Assembly (NCBI GenBank): GCA_027484685.1
Contig: JAIXSO010000019.1
Coordinates: 19,013 to 83,012 of the forward strand
DNA length: 64,000 nt
Direction of reading: 5' to 3'
Origin: Bacteroidota bacterium
GTDB lineage: Bacteria > Bacteroidota > Bacteroidia > UKL13-3
The position numbers were made by a program, and so were the translations under genes. Positions 17,624 to 25,791 of this stretch are shown one piece after another; position 1 is the stretch's first letter; the number at the start of each line of letters is the position of its first letter. The notes under the pieces were generated by a model, which saw only the letters and a list, made by a program, of their open reading frames with translations, did no database searches and was not told the origin of the DNA.

Positions 17624-19411
17624 ATGGAAAACATACGTAATTTTTGTATTATAGCTCATATAGATCACGGCAAGAGCACATTAGCTGACAGACTTTTAGA
17701 ATATACCAAAACAACCAGCCAAAGAGATATGCAGGCACAGTTGTTAGATAATATGGATTTAGAGCGTGAAAGAGGGATTACCATTAAAAGTCACGCTATT
17801 CAAATGAAATATGAACAAGATGGTAAAAAATATATTTTAAATTTAATTGATACTCCCGGACACGTAGATTTTAGCTACGAAGTATCGCGTTCCATTGCAG
17901 CTTGTGATGGTGCATTATTAATTGTAGATTCAAGTCAAGGTATTCAAGCACAAACCATTTCAAATTTATATTTAGCCATTGAGCAAGGATTGGAAATTAT
18001 TCCAATATTAAATAAGATAGATTTGCCTAGCTCGATGCCTGAAGAAGTGAGCGATCAAATAATTGATTTAATTGGCTGTGATTACGAGGATATTTTAAGA
18101 GCTAGCGGAAAAACTGGCCAAGGTGTACATGATATTTTAAAGGCAGTTGTTAATAGGGTACCTGCACCAAAAGGAAATGAAAATGCACCATTAAAAGCAC
18201 TTATTTTTGATTCTGTATTTAATTCTTTTAGAGGAATTATTGCTTATTTTAGAATTTTAGATGGTGTAATTAAAAAAGGCGATAAAGTTAAATTTATGGC
18301 CACAGGAAAAGAATATTTTGCGGATGAAGTTGGTATTTTGGGTTTAGATATGGAACCTAGACCTGAAGTAAGAGCTGGGGATGTGGGTTATATTATTTCA
18401 GGAATTAAAGAAGCCCGCGAGGTAAAAGTGGGTGATACTTTAACAACTGTAGTAAACCCAACGGCTGAGATTATTCATGGTTTTGAAGATGTAAAACCAA
18501 TGGTTTTTGCCGGTATTTATCCGGTTGATACAGAAGATTTTGAAGAATTACGTGAAAGTATGTATAAGCTTCAATTGAACGATGCTTCACTTACTTTTGA
18601 ACCAGAAAGTTCTGCTGCATTAGGTTTTGGTTTCCGTTGTGGATTTTTAGGAATGTTGCACATGGAAATTATTCAGGAACGTTTGGAGCGCGAATTTAAA
18701 ATGACAGTTATAACAACTGTTCCAAACGTAAGTTACCATGCTTACACTAAAAAAGGCGATATGATTGTGGTTAATAATCCAAGTGATTTACCAGATCCAA
18801 ATCATATTGAATATGTTGAGGAACCATTTATTGCAGCAACCATTATTAGTAGTGCAGAATTTGTGGGTCCAATTATGAGTTTGTGTTTGGGTAAACGAGG
18901 CATGTTAAAAAGCCAAGTTTACTTAACTATGGATAGAGTTGAAATGAAATTTGATATGCCTTTGGCCGAAGTTGTTTTTGATTTCTTTGATAAGTTAAAA
19001 ACCATTTCAAAAGGTTATGCATCTTTCGATTACCATCCAATTGGTTATGTGCAAAGCGATTTAGTAAAACTAGATATTTTATTAAATAAAGATAATGTTG
19101 ATGCGCTTTCAGCTATTATTCATCGTGATAGAGCTTATGATTGGGGTAAAAAGATTTGCGAAAAACTGAAAGAATTAATTCCGCGTCATCAATTTGAAAT
19201 TCCAGTACAAGCTAGTATTGGTGCCAAAGTTATTGCCCGCGAAACCATTAAAGCATTGCGTAAAGATGTTACTGCAAAATGTTATGGTGGTGATATATCG
19301 CGTAAACGTAAATTATTAGAAAAACAAAAAGAGGGTAAAAAACGTATGCGCCAAGTTGGTAGTGTTGAAATTCCGCAATCAGCATTTATGGCCGTTTTGA
19401 AACTTGATTAA
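17624..19411 (+). CDS. lepA: Elongation factor 4 (back-translocating GTPase)
   Basis: A 595-residue protein of standard EF4 length. The G motifs are AHIDHGKST (~11-19), RGIT with the switch Thr, DTPGHVDF (~77) and NKID (~131). The EF4-specific C-terminal domain is present, with [20 protein letters not shown] and the end [17 protein letters not shown]4 binds the ribosome and remodels stalled or mistranslocated complexes. It appears to be a single gene with its own promoter. Confidence 0.97.
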   Translation: MENIRNFCIIAHIDHGKSTLADRLLEYTKTTSQRDMQAQLLDNMDLERERGITIKSHAIQMKYEQDGKKYILNLIDTPGHVDFSYEVSRSIAACDGALLIVDSSQGIQAQTISNLYLAIEQGLEIIPILNKIDLPSSMPEEVSDQIIDLIGCDYEDILRASGKTGQGVHDILKAVVNRVPAPKGNENAPLKALIFDSVFNSFRGIIAYFRILDGVIKKGDKVKFMATGKEYFADEVGILGLDMEPRPEVRAGDVGYIISGIKEAREVKVGDTLTTVVNPTAEIIHGFEDVKPMVFAGIYPVDTEDFEELRESMYKLQLNDASLTFEPESSAALGFGFRCGFLGMLHMEIIQERLEREFKMTVITTVPNVSYHAYTKKGDMIVVNNPSDLPDPNHIEYVEEPFIAATIISSAEFVGPIMSLCLGKRGMLKSQVYLTMDRVEMKFDMPLAEVVFDFFDKLKTISKGYASFDYHPIGYVQSDLVKLDILLNKDNVDALSAIIHRDRAYDWGKKICEKLKELIPRHQFEIPVQASIGAKVIARETIKALRKDVTAKCYGGDISRKRKLLEKQKEGKKRMRQVGSVEIPQSAFMAVLKLD

Positions 19412-19426
19412 TTATTGAGGCAACTG

Positions 19427-19562
19427 GCGGCTGGCTTCTAGCCGCTAGTCTTTCATTATTAGATGGAAGGTTATGGCATAATAAAGAAATTTAATATTCT
19501 ACAAAAAATCAATTAACCAATACATTATAAATAAAAGCCAGAAGCTAGGGGCCAGAGGCAAA
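19427..19562. repeat. Intergenic short inverted repeats
   Basis: The lepA-lipB gap holds the hairpin GCGGCT...AGCCGC (19427-19445) and, about 100 bp further, a related GC-richer patch AGCCAGAAGCTAGGGGCCAG (19535-19554). No T run follows, so it is not a clear intrinsic terminator. I see no gene here. Confidence 0.4.
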
Positions 19563-19574
19563 AAGCAAAAAAAC

Positions 19575-20273
19575 ATGGTAAAAACAAACTTTATAGATTG
19601 GGGCTTAATTGATTACCAAGAGGCTTGGAATAAGCAAGAAGTTTTATTGAAACAAAAAGTAGATATAAAACTTGCTGAAAGAGATGTGCCCGATAATGAA
19701 AAAACGACCATTACCAACGAATTGATTTTTTGCCAACATCCTCATGTTTATACTTTAGGTAAAAGTGGTTCTCTCGATAATTTATTATTAGATGAAACTG
19801 GCTTACAACAAGCCGAGGCTACATTTTATAAAATAAACAGAGGTGGAGATATAACTTACCACGGCCCTGGTCAATTAGTAGCTTACCCCATCATTGATTT
19901 AGAACAATTTTTTACAGACATTCATAAATACTTGCGTTATTTAGAAGAGGCAGTAATTAATACCATTGCTTTTTATGGAATTAAAGGAGGGCGCTACGAA
20001 GGCTACACAGGTGTATGGATAGATGCAGACAAACCCACTGCCAGAAAAATTTGTGCTATGGGTGTACGTTGCAGTCGTTGGATAACCATGCATGGAATAG
20101 CATTGAATGTAAATACAGATTTGGGCTATTTTAAAAATATTGTTCCTTGTGGAATTGACGATAAAGATGTAACCAGTATTGCCAGAGAAATTGGGCACGA
20201 AGTTGATTTTAATGAAGTAAGCAAAATTCTAAAACATGAAATTGCAAAGCAGTTTGAAATGGATTTGAAATAA
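19575..20273 (+). CDS. lipB: Octanoyl-[acyl carrier protein]:protein N-octanoyltransferase
   Basis: A 232-residue LipB. The substrate-binding motif is NRGGDITYHGPGQLVAYPI (~95), the catalytic Lys is in ARKICAMGVRCSRWITMHG (~155), and the acyl-accepting Cys is in NIVPCGI (~194). It moves octanoyl groups from ACP to lipoyl domains, the first step of lipoate synthesis. The C-terminus is intact; the insertion sequence begins 24 bp after the stop and has not damaged the gene. Confidence 0.96.
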   Translation: MVKTNFIDWGLIDYQEAWNKQEVLLKQKVDIKLAERDVPDNEKTTITNELIFCQHPHVYTLGKSGSLDNLLLDETGLQQAEATFYKINRGGDITYHGPGQLVAYPIIDLEQFFTDIHKYLRYLEEAVINTIAFYGIKGGRYEGYTGVWIDADKPTARKICAMGVRCSRWITMHGIALNVNTDLGYFKNIVPCGIDDKDVTSIAREIGHEVDFNEVSKILKHEIAKQFEMDLK

Positions 20274-20297
20274 TTGAGTTAACAATATATTGTATAT

Positions 20298-21593
20298 CAT
20301 TAGCGTCCGAATATAATCAAAACAAAATCAATTGGTTACCATTTGTCTCATTTTGATTTTGTAATAGTGCATCTTGAAACAATTGATTTAGAGGGGTTTT
20401 GTTTAAAAGTGTCAAGCTTAAAATCTGTAATATTTGGTATTGAGTTAGTGGCGTTTTTAGTTTTTGTTTTACAATAGCTACCGTAACAAAAGTTATTATA
20501 GCAACATATACTTGAACCTTTACTGCATTTTCAGAGTGTCCCCAAAAAGATTTTATTTTTAGGTGTTGTTTAACCCACTTAAAGAACAATTCTATTTTCC
20601 ATCTATGCTTGTATAATAAAGCAACTTGTAGTGCAGTAATCTCAAAATTATTTGTTAGAAAAATAAAGGTTTTGTTAGTTTCTTTGTCAAAATATTTCAC
20701 CCTTCTTAGTTTTTCTGGATATAGTTTTACAGCACAAGAGTTAACAAGTTTTATTGTTTGGTCATAGATTACTCCTGTTGTTTTATCAACTTTTGCCGAA
20801 TAAATTCTTCGGCATTTCATATTGGTTTTTGCTCGTGTTATGAAGTATGCAAATTGTTTATGAATATGGTAAAGCCTTGCATAATCTACAAAGCCTCTAT
20901 CCATCACATAAAAACCATTAACTTCAAATTCAATGTTATCTAACACATTTACCTCGTGTACTTGTCCGTCAGTAATATGAACGTAACAAGGAATTTCTGT
21001 TTTCAAATCCAACATGGTGTGCAACTTAATTGCAGCTTAATGTTTGCGGAATTTTGCCCACCAAAATATTTCTAAACACAAATCAATAGTAGTGGTATCA
21101 ATGGCATAAATGGAGTTGTTTTCAAACACTGACAATACTTCATTAGGTAAAATATTTTTACGTGCTTGTGCAATAAGTAAATATGCAAAGTCTGCATAAA
21201 TTAGCCAGTTACGTTTTTCGTTGGCATAAGCCAAATTTGATTTTGAAATACTATTACCAATTCCTAAATGATACCATTTCGTTTTTTGTGTTTGTAAACA
21301 CAAAATTAAATCACTCAAACTATCTCGATTAGATAGTTGCCCAAACATCATACAAAGCAATTGATGCCAACATGTGAAATCTTTTATTTTATAGTTGCCA
21401 TTATAACGGTCAACACATTTTTTAAAATCGTTTGAATCCAAAAAAGAAACAACCTGCGAAAAAACATACTTCCCTTCATTCATCATCCAATTTACACCAG
21501 TAAATTGAAATCGTTTGAATTTTATTTCGCTCGAGAAATCAGTAAAATCAATACCTTAAAAGCTTTTATTGTTTTGTCTTTAGGACGCTAATG
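20298..21593. mobile_element. IS4-family insertion sequence, 1296 bp, with 9-bp target duplication
   Basis: The ends are perfect 11-bp inverted repeats: CATTAGCGTCC at 20298-20308 and its complement at 21583-21593. They are followed by weaker similarity including AAAACAA. The element is flanked by the direct repeat ATTGTATAT at 20289-20297 and 21594-21602. One transposase gene on the minus strand fills it. Intact ends and a perfect target duplication point to a recent insertion between lipB and the small zinc-protein gene. Confidence 0.9.
20317..21486 (-). pseudogene. IS4-family DDE transposase broken by one in-frame stop codon
   Basis: The N-terminal part (MMNEGKYVFSQ..., 149 residues) runs from 21486 to a TAA at 21037-21039. 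The same frame then continues without interruption to 20317. Across the break the protein reads WAKFRKH-stop-AAIKLHTML; relatives usually have Lys at the stop, so one AAA to TAA change explains it. The catalytic residues are otherwise present: Asp in IYAIDTTTID, Asp in FYVMDRGFVDY and Glu in WKIELFFKWVKQHLK. The N-terminal FTCWHQLLCMMFGQLSNRDSL is typical of this IS4 subgroup. Without readthrough or trans help the copy should be inactive. Confidence 0.9.
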
Positions 21594-21675
21594 ATTGTAT
21601 ATAAATTATTGTAGATTTTATTCATTCTTTAGATCCAAACATCAAATTTGTCCGTAAGTATGCTAAAAAAAATTT

Positions 21676-21879
21676 ATGGATAAAACATTTTGCAGCCATT
21701 GTGCAGATAAATTGATACCAACTAGATTTGTATATTATAAACCAAAAGGTTTTTTAGGATTTTTAAGATCTGAGCGTTTTTGTTCTAAAAAATGTAGAGA
21801 TAAATACGAATTTTACCATACAGACTACATTGAAACTTTAAAGAAAAACCTTCAATCTCAAGTTTTAATTAAATCGTAA
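21676..21879 (+). CDS. Small zinc-ribbon-like protein
   Basis: 67 residues starting at an ATG preceded by an A-rich stretch. Two Cys pairs (FCSHC at the N-terminus and FCSKKC near residue 35) frame a basic segment (KPKGFLGFLRSER), the layout of a treble-clef or zinc-ribbon fold. The end is helical and charged. No family is recognised. It lies between the insertion sequence and a convergent peptidase gene, with 9 bp between the two stops. The regular Cys spacing makes me think it is real. Confidence 0.6.
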   Translation: MDKTFCSHCADKLIPTRFVYYKPKGFLGFLRSERFCSKKCRDKYEFYHTDYIETLKKNLQSQVLIKS

Positions 21880-21888
21880 GGCTGGTAT

Positions 21889-22848
21889 TTATCTAAGCCT
21901 AATTTTCCTGCCCCTTTTAATTTTTGTTTTTGTAGATATTTTATTCAATCGAGCCAAACGTTTAACAGAAATACCATATTCTCTTGAAATACGATATAAC
22001 GTATCCCCTTTGCGAGCTTTAATATACTTAGGTGTCTTTATTTTAAGCTTGGCTGCTTTTACCTCGTATAAGTGTTTAAAACAGCTTTTATCTATTTGAA
22101 GAGAATCAGATAAAAGAGAACCCGAAGGGAAATAAACCACTTTGTTAGGATTTATTTTTTCACCCTTAAAACGTACTTCAAAATGTAAATGAGGCCCTGT
22201 TGAACGGCCAGTGCTTCCTGCTAAACCAATAATATCTCCAGCATTAACATTTTGACCCACATAACATAATAATTGCGAAAAATGAGCATAAAGTGTTTCT
22301 AAGCCATTATCGTGCCTAATAAGCACCATATAACCATAATCTGCACTACGTTTGGCAATTCTTATTACTCCTGCGAATGCAGCATAAACTGGATCACCAA
22401 CATCCATCCTAACATCTACCCCAAAATGAAATTTGGCCCTTCTCCCCCATCTTCTAAATCCAAAAGTAGAACTTAAATCGCCAATTGCAGGTGGATGAAA
22501 ACCACAACCATCAGTTACCAAAGGAAGTACAATGGTATCTTCCATCAATTTTAAATCCTTTTTGTAAGGATTAATAACTACTGTATCCCAAAAATTATAA
22601 TATTGATTTGCAGGTGCATTACTGGTATCAAAAACAAAATTACGAGGTCGTAAAAAATCCCAATATGGCCCATTAGATTCTACAATAACGCTATCAAATT
22701 CAGCAGATTCTTCATCCTCTTCCTCTTCTTCTTCGTTTTCAATAACCTCGGTGGTATCGGGCGAAGTTATTTCTACTTGAGCCTTAACATAATTTGAAAT
22801 AAAAAAACCAGAACTAAATATTAAAACTAAAAAAACTCTTTTTATCAT
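21889..22848 (-). CDS. M23 (LytM) peptidase with C-terminal LysM domain
   Basis: A 319-residue exported protein (signal peptide ending in NYVKAQ) with an acidic linker (ENEEEEEEDEESAEFD). The LytM domain at ~115-235 has FHFGVDVRMD (zinc His and Asp), YAHFSQL and GPHLHFEVRF, so the catalytic set is complete. The C-terminal LysM (~270-319) reads YIKARKGDTLYRISREYGISVKRLARLN. It should bind peptidoglycan and cut its peptide cross-links during growth or division. The layout is a common one for cell-wall hydrolases in this phylum. Confidence 0.93.
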   Translation of the reverse strand: MIKRVFLVLIFSSGFFISNYVKAQVEITSPDTTEVIENEEEEEEDEESAEFDSVIVESNGPYWDFLRPRNFVFDTSNAPANQYYNFWDTVVINPYKKDLKLMEDTIVLPLVTDGCGFHPPAIGDLSSTFGFRRWGRRAKFHFGVDVRMDVGDPVYAAFAGVIRIAKRSADYGYMVLIRHDNGLETLYAHFSQLLCYVGQNVNAGDIIGLAGSTGRSTGPHLHFEVRFKGEKINPNKVVYFPSGSLLSDSLQIDKSCFKHLYEVKAAKLKIKTPKYIKARKGDTLYRISREYGISVKRLARLNKISTKTKIKRGRKIRLR

Positions 22849-22988
22849 TTATAAAATATAAATACCGCTAATACATAGCAGTACAGGTAAAACAATTTGA
22901 AATTTGCTTTGCTAAAGCAATTATATTTTACAAAAATAATAAAATGAACTGGCTAAAATAGCAATGGTATAAATTGTGAGTATAAAAA

Positions 22989-23603
22989 TTATTCGTTTAT
23001 TATACCTTTTCCTTCTCTTACCAACACAATTTCGTTGGTAGTGCAATCAATTATGGTTGATGGAATATTTCCTCCGTTTCCACCATCTATAATAGCATCA
23101 ACCAAATGTTGAAATTTATCGTTTATTTCTTCTGGATCGGTCATGTATTCTATTATCTCATCATCATGATGAATAGAAGTAACTACTAATGGAGTTCCAA
23201 CTTCGTTAACTAACAATTGTGCTATAATATTATCGGGTACCCTAATACCAATTGTTTTTTTATTGCCTTCAAAATATTTAGTTACGTTATTAGTGGACTT
23301 TAAAATAAAAGTAAATGCTCCGGGTAAGTTATTTTTCATCAACCTAAAAACAGATTTATCTAAAGCTGTTGTAAAATCACTTAGATGACTTAGACTAGAA
23401 CATAACAGCGAAAAATTTACTTTCTCTGGTTTTTTACCAACTATTTTACACATGCGTTCAATGGCTTTTTTACTATCGAGTTTGCAAGCCATAGCATAAA
23501 TAGTATCAGTTGGAATTATAACCACTCCATTATCGTTAAGCATATCAACTACTTTTTTTAAATCACGAACATTCGGATTTTTGGGATGCAATGATATTAT
23601 CAT
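22989..23603 (-). CDS. YrdC/Sua5 family protein (threonylcarbamoyl-AMP synthase-like)
   Basis: A 204-residue YrdC-fold protein. The family core is GVVIIPTDTIYAMACKLDSK (~26-45), with a KxR-type region replaced by KKPEKVNFSLLCSSL and a GIRVPDN loop. These features place it with the YciO/YrdC group; a typical Sua5 has an extra C-terminal domain that is missing here. Threonylcarbamoyladenylate for tRNA t6A is the likely product, but YciO-type members are less certain. A C-terminal STIIDCT segment is conserved in the family. Confidence 0.85.
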   Translation of the reverse strand: MIISLHPKNPNVRDLKKVVDMLNDNGVVIIPTDTIYAMACKLDSKKAIERMCKIVGKKPEKVNFSLLCSSLSHLSDFTTALDKSVFRLMKNNLPGAFTFILKSTNNVTKYFEGNKKTIGIRVPDNIIAQLLVNEVGTPLVVTSIHHDDEIIEYMTDPEEINDKFQHLVDAIIDGGNGGNIPSTIIDCTTNEIVLVREGKGIINE

Positions 23604-23636
23604 AATATTTTTTTATACAATATAATCAATATAAAT

Positions 23637-23673
23637 AAAAAAGCCTCATCATTTTTAATTGATAAGGCTTTTT
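23637..23673 (-). terminator. Terminator of the histone H1-like gene
   Basis: Arms AAGCCTcATC/GATaAGGCTT with flanking A and T runs, 20 bp after the stop of the 23693-23989 gene. It is symmetrical enough to work both ways. Confidence 0.75.
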
Positions 23674-23692
23674 ATAGTAAAAAGTTAAAAAT

Positions 23693-23989
23693 TTATTTCT
23701 TTTTAGCTACTTTTTTTGCTGCTGCTTTTTTAGGAGCTGCTGCCTTTTTAACTGCCGCTTTTTTAGGAGCCGCTGCTTTTTTTGGAGCTGCTTTTTTTGC
23801 TGCTGCTTTTTTAGGAGCTGCCTTTTTAGCTGCTACTTTTTTTACTGCTACTTTTTTAGGAGCGGCTTTTTTTGCTGCTGCTTTTTTAGGAGCTGCTGCT
23901 TTTTTTACTGCTACTTTCTTTGCTGCTGCCTTCTTAGGAGCTGCTGCTTTTTTAGGAGCTGCTTTAGTTGTTTTTTTAGCTGTTGCCAT
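23693..23989 (-). CDS. Histone H1-like Lys/Ala-rich DNA-binding protein
   Basis: 98 residues, almost only Lys, Ala, Pro and Val, built from repeats of the kind APKKAAAKK and VAVKKAAAPKK. This is the tail type seen in bacterial histone H1-like proteins. It has no folded domain and should bind DNA or RNA through charge. The DNA is a near-repeat of short units, so its length may vary between strains by slippage. The gene has its own terminator and a long AT-rich upstream region. Confidence 0.85.
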   Translation of the reverse strand: MATAKKTTKAAPKKAAAPKKAAAKKVAVKKAAAPKKAAAKKAAPKKVAVKKVAAKKAAPKKAAAKKAAPKKAAAPKKAAVKKAAAPKKAAAKKVAKKK

Positions 23990-23999
23990 AATTGGTTAA

Positions 24000-24543
24000 A
24001 TATTTAATTTGATTACAAAACAAAGTTATGATAGATGATTTAAAAGTCAAGCATTTATGTTTTTTATAAAATATTTTTTATAAAATATCGTTACGATTTT
24101 TTGTTAACAAGTAATATGCAATCAAGGAAGATGCCTTTATTTACTGAATACGCGAGCGTTTTAAATTTTTAGCATTGCTGTTATTAACTTATAAAAAAAT
24201 TATAAACTTATTATAAACAATGTGTTACATGCTTTGCATTACCTACTATTAAATTATACCAATACATTATCATACAACCTTTCAAGTAGTCTTATTTTAC
24301 AAGGCTTAACAAGGTTTATAAAATTACATATATTATAAAAAATTGCTTCTTAACTTTAAATTTTATAAAAATTAAATACTATAAATTACATCATCATTTT
24401 ATAAAATATAGTAGCATAAATTATACATTTATGTTTTTATGAGTTAAATATTTTTTACAAAATGAAACATTATTATAAAATAAATTATTAGTAATGTTGT
24501 TGCAATAAATAAATACTAAACAAAACTATTTTAACTACTACTT
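24000..24543. other. 544-bp very AT-rich intergenic region with repeated TTATAAA words
   Basis: No plausible gene lies between the H1-like gene and cinA, which are transcribed away from each other, so both promoters must be here. The region holds a perfect tandem of two 14-mers (TTTTTATAAAATAT, 24061-24088), a further near copy around 24395, and several other TTATAAA words. I see no DnaA-box cluster and no tRNA. Extreme AT content suggests curved DNA or a site for a nucleoid protein. Confidence 0.5.
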
Positions 24544-25788
24544 ATGAAAGCAGAAATAATAACTATTGGCGATGAATTATTGATTGGTCAAGTAATAGAT
24601 ACAAATAGTGCATGGCTTGGTCAACAGTTGAGTTCATTGGGTATTACGCTATATCAACGCACTGCTTGTGGCGATAGTAGAGAGCAAATATTATCATGCT
24701 TACATGATGCTTCTTTAAGAAGTGATATCATAATTATAACAGGTGGTTTAGGGCCAACAAAAGATGATATAACTAAAAAAACTTTATGCGAATATTTTGA
24801 TACAACTTTAGTAACTGATGATAAAGTTTTAGAATGGGTAACTAAAATTTTTAGAATGCGTAAAATGCCTATGCTTGATATAAATTTACAACAAGCAATG
24901 ATTCCAGCTAATAGTAAAACATTATGGAATAGAAGTGGCACTGCACCAGGAATGTGGTTTGATATAAATAATAAAATTTACATTTCATTACCTGGAGTTC
25001 CTTTTGAAATGAAAGTAATTTTTGAAGAAGAAGCAGTACCATTATTGAAACAAAAATTTGAACTACCTTATATATACCATAGAACACTTCAAACTTGTTC
25101 AATAGGTGAAAGTTTTTTAGCTAATAAAATAAAAGATATTGAAGAAAACTTGCCAAGTTATATTAAGTTAGCCTACTTGCCTTCGGTTGGTGCTGTAAGG
25201 TTAAGGTTAAGTGCTTATGGAAACAACAAAGAGCAATTAGAAACGGAAGTAGCACAAATTTGTAATCAATTTTATGAAAGAATTGGTGAGTATATTTATG
25301 GTGAAGGTAATGATTCGTTAAACGAAGTAATAGGAGTTTTACTTAAAGGAAAAAATAAAACCATGGCAACTGCCGAAAGTTGTACCGGTGGTTTTATCGC
25401 TCATCAAATTACTTCCATAGCTGGTAGTTCAAAATATTATAAAGGAAGTATTGTTAGTTATGATAATAGTATAAAACAATTAGAACTAAATGTAAGTGAT
25501 GAAATTTTAAAAACTGTAGGTGCTGTTAGTGAAGCTTGTGTTAAACAAATGGCAAACGAAGTATTGAAAAAATTTGATGTTGATTATGCCATTGCAACAA
25601 GCGGAATTGCTGGCCCTGATGGAGGCACAGATGAAAAGCCTGTAGGTACCGTTTGGATTGCTATTGCTAATAAAAATGAAGTTATAGCACAAAAATTTAA
25701 CATGGGCGACAATAGAGAAAGAACTATTTTAAGAACTTGTCTAATGTCGCTCGATATGTTAAGAAAAATGTTGTTACAAGAAAACTAG
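24544..25788 (+). CDS. cinA: CinA family protein (competence/damage-inducible, nicotinamide-nucleotide amidase type)
   Basis: A 414-residue full-length CinA. The N-terminal MoaB-like domain begins AEIITIGDELLIGQVIDTNS and has IITGGLGPTKDD. The C-terminal amidase domain (~255-410) has TAESCTGGFIAHQIT, GSIVSYDNSIK, TSGIAGPDGGTDEKPVGTVW and the end DMLRKML. By family it hydrolyses pyridine nucleotides (ADP-ribose and NMN recycling). The short gap to the convergent TonB receptor gene leaves no room for a separate terminator. Confidence 0.95.
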   Translation: MKAEIITIGDELLIGQVIDTNSAWLGQQLSSLGITLYQRTACGDSREQILSCLHDASLRSDIIIITGGLGPTKDDITKKTLCEYFDTTLVTDDKVLEWVTKIFRMRKMPMLDINLQQAMIPANSKTLWNRSGTAPGMWFDINNKIYISLPGVPFEMKVIFEEEAVPLLKQKFELPYIYHRTLQTCSIGESFLANKIKDIEENLPSYIKLAYLPSVGAVRLRLSAYGNNKEQLETEVAQICNQFYERIGEYIYGEGNDSLNEVIGVLLKGKNKTMATAESCTGGFIAHQITSIAGSSKYYKGSIVSYDNSIKQLELNVSDEILKTVGAVSEACVKQMANEVLKKFDVDYAIATSGIAGPDGGTDEKPVGTVWIAIANKNEVIAQKFNMGDNRERTILRTCLMSLDMLRKMLLQEN

Positions 25789-25791
25789 TTG

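Noticed and set aside
20317..21486. Programmed frameshift between two transposase frames
   Set aside because: Both parts are in the same frame, separated by one TAA; no slippery site is needed.
24000..24543. Chromosomal replication origin
   Set aside because: AT-rich with repeats, but no DnaA-box cluster and no dnaA or dnaN nearby.
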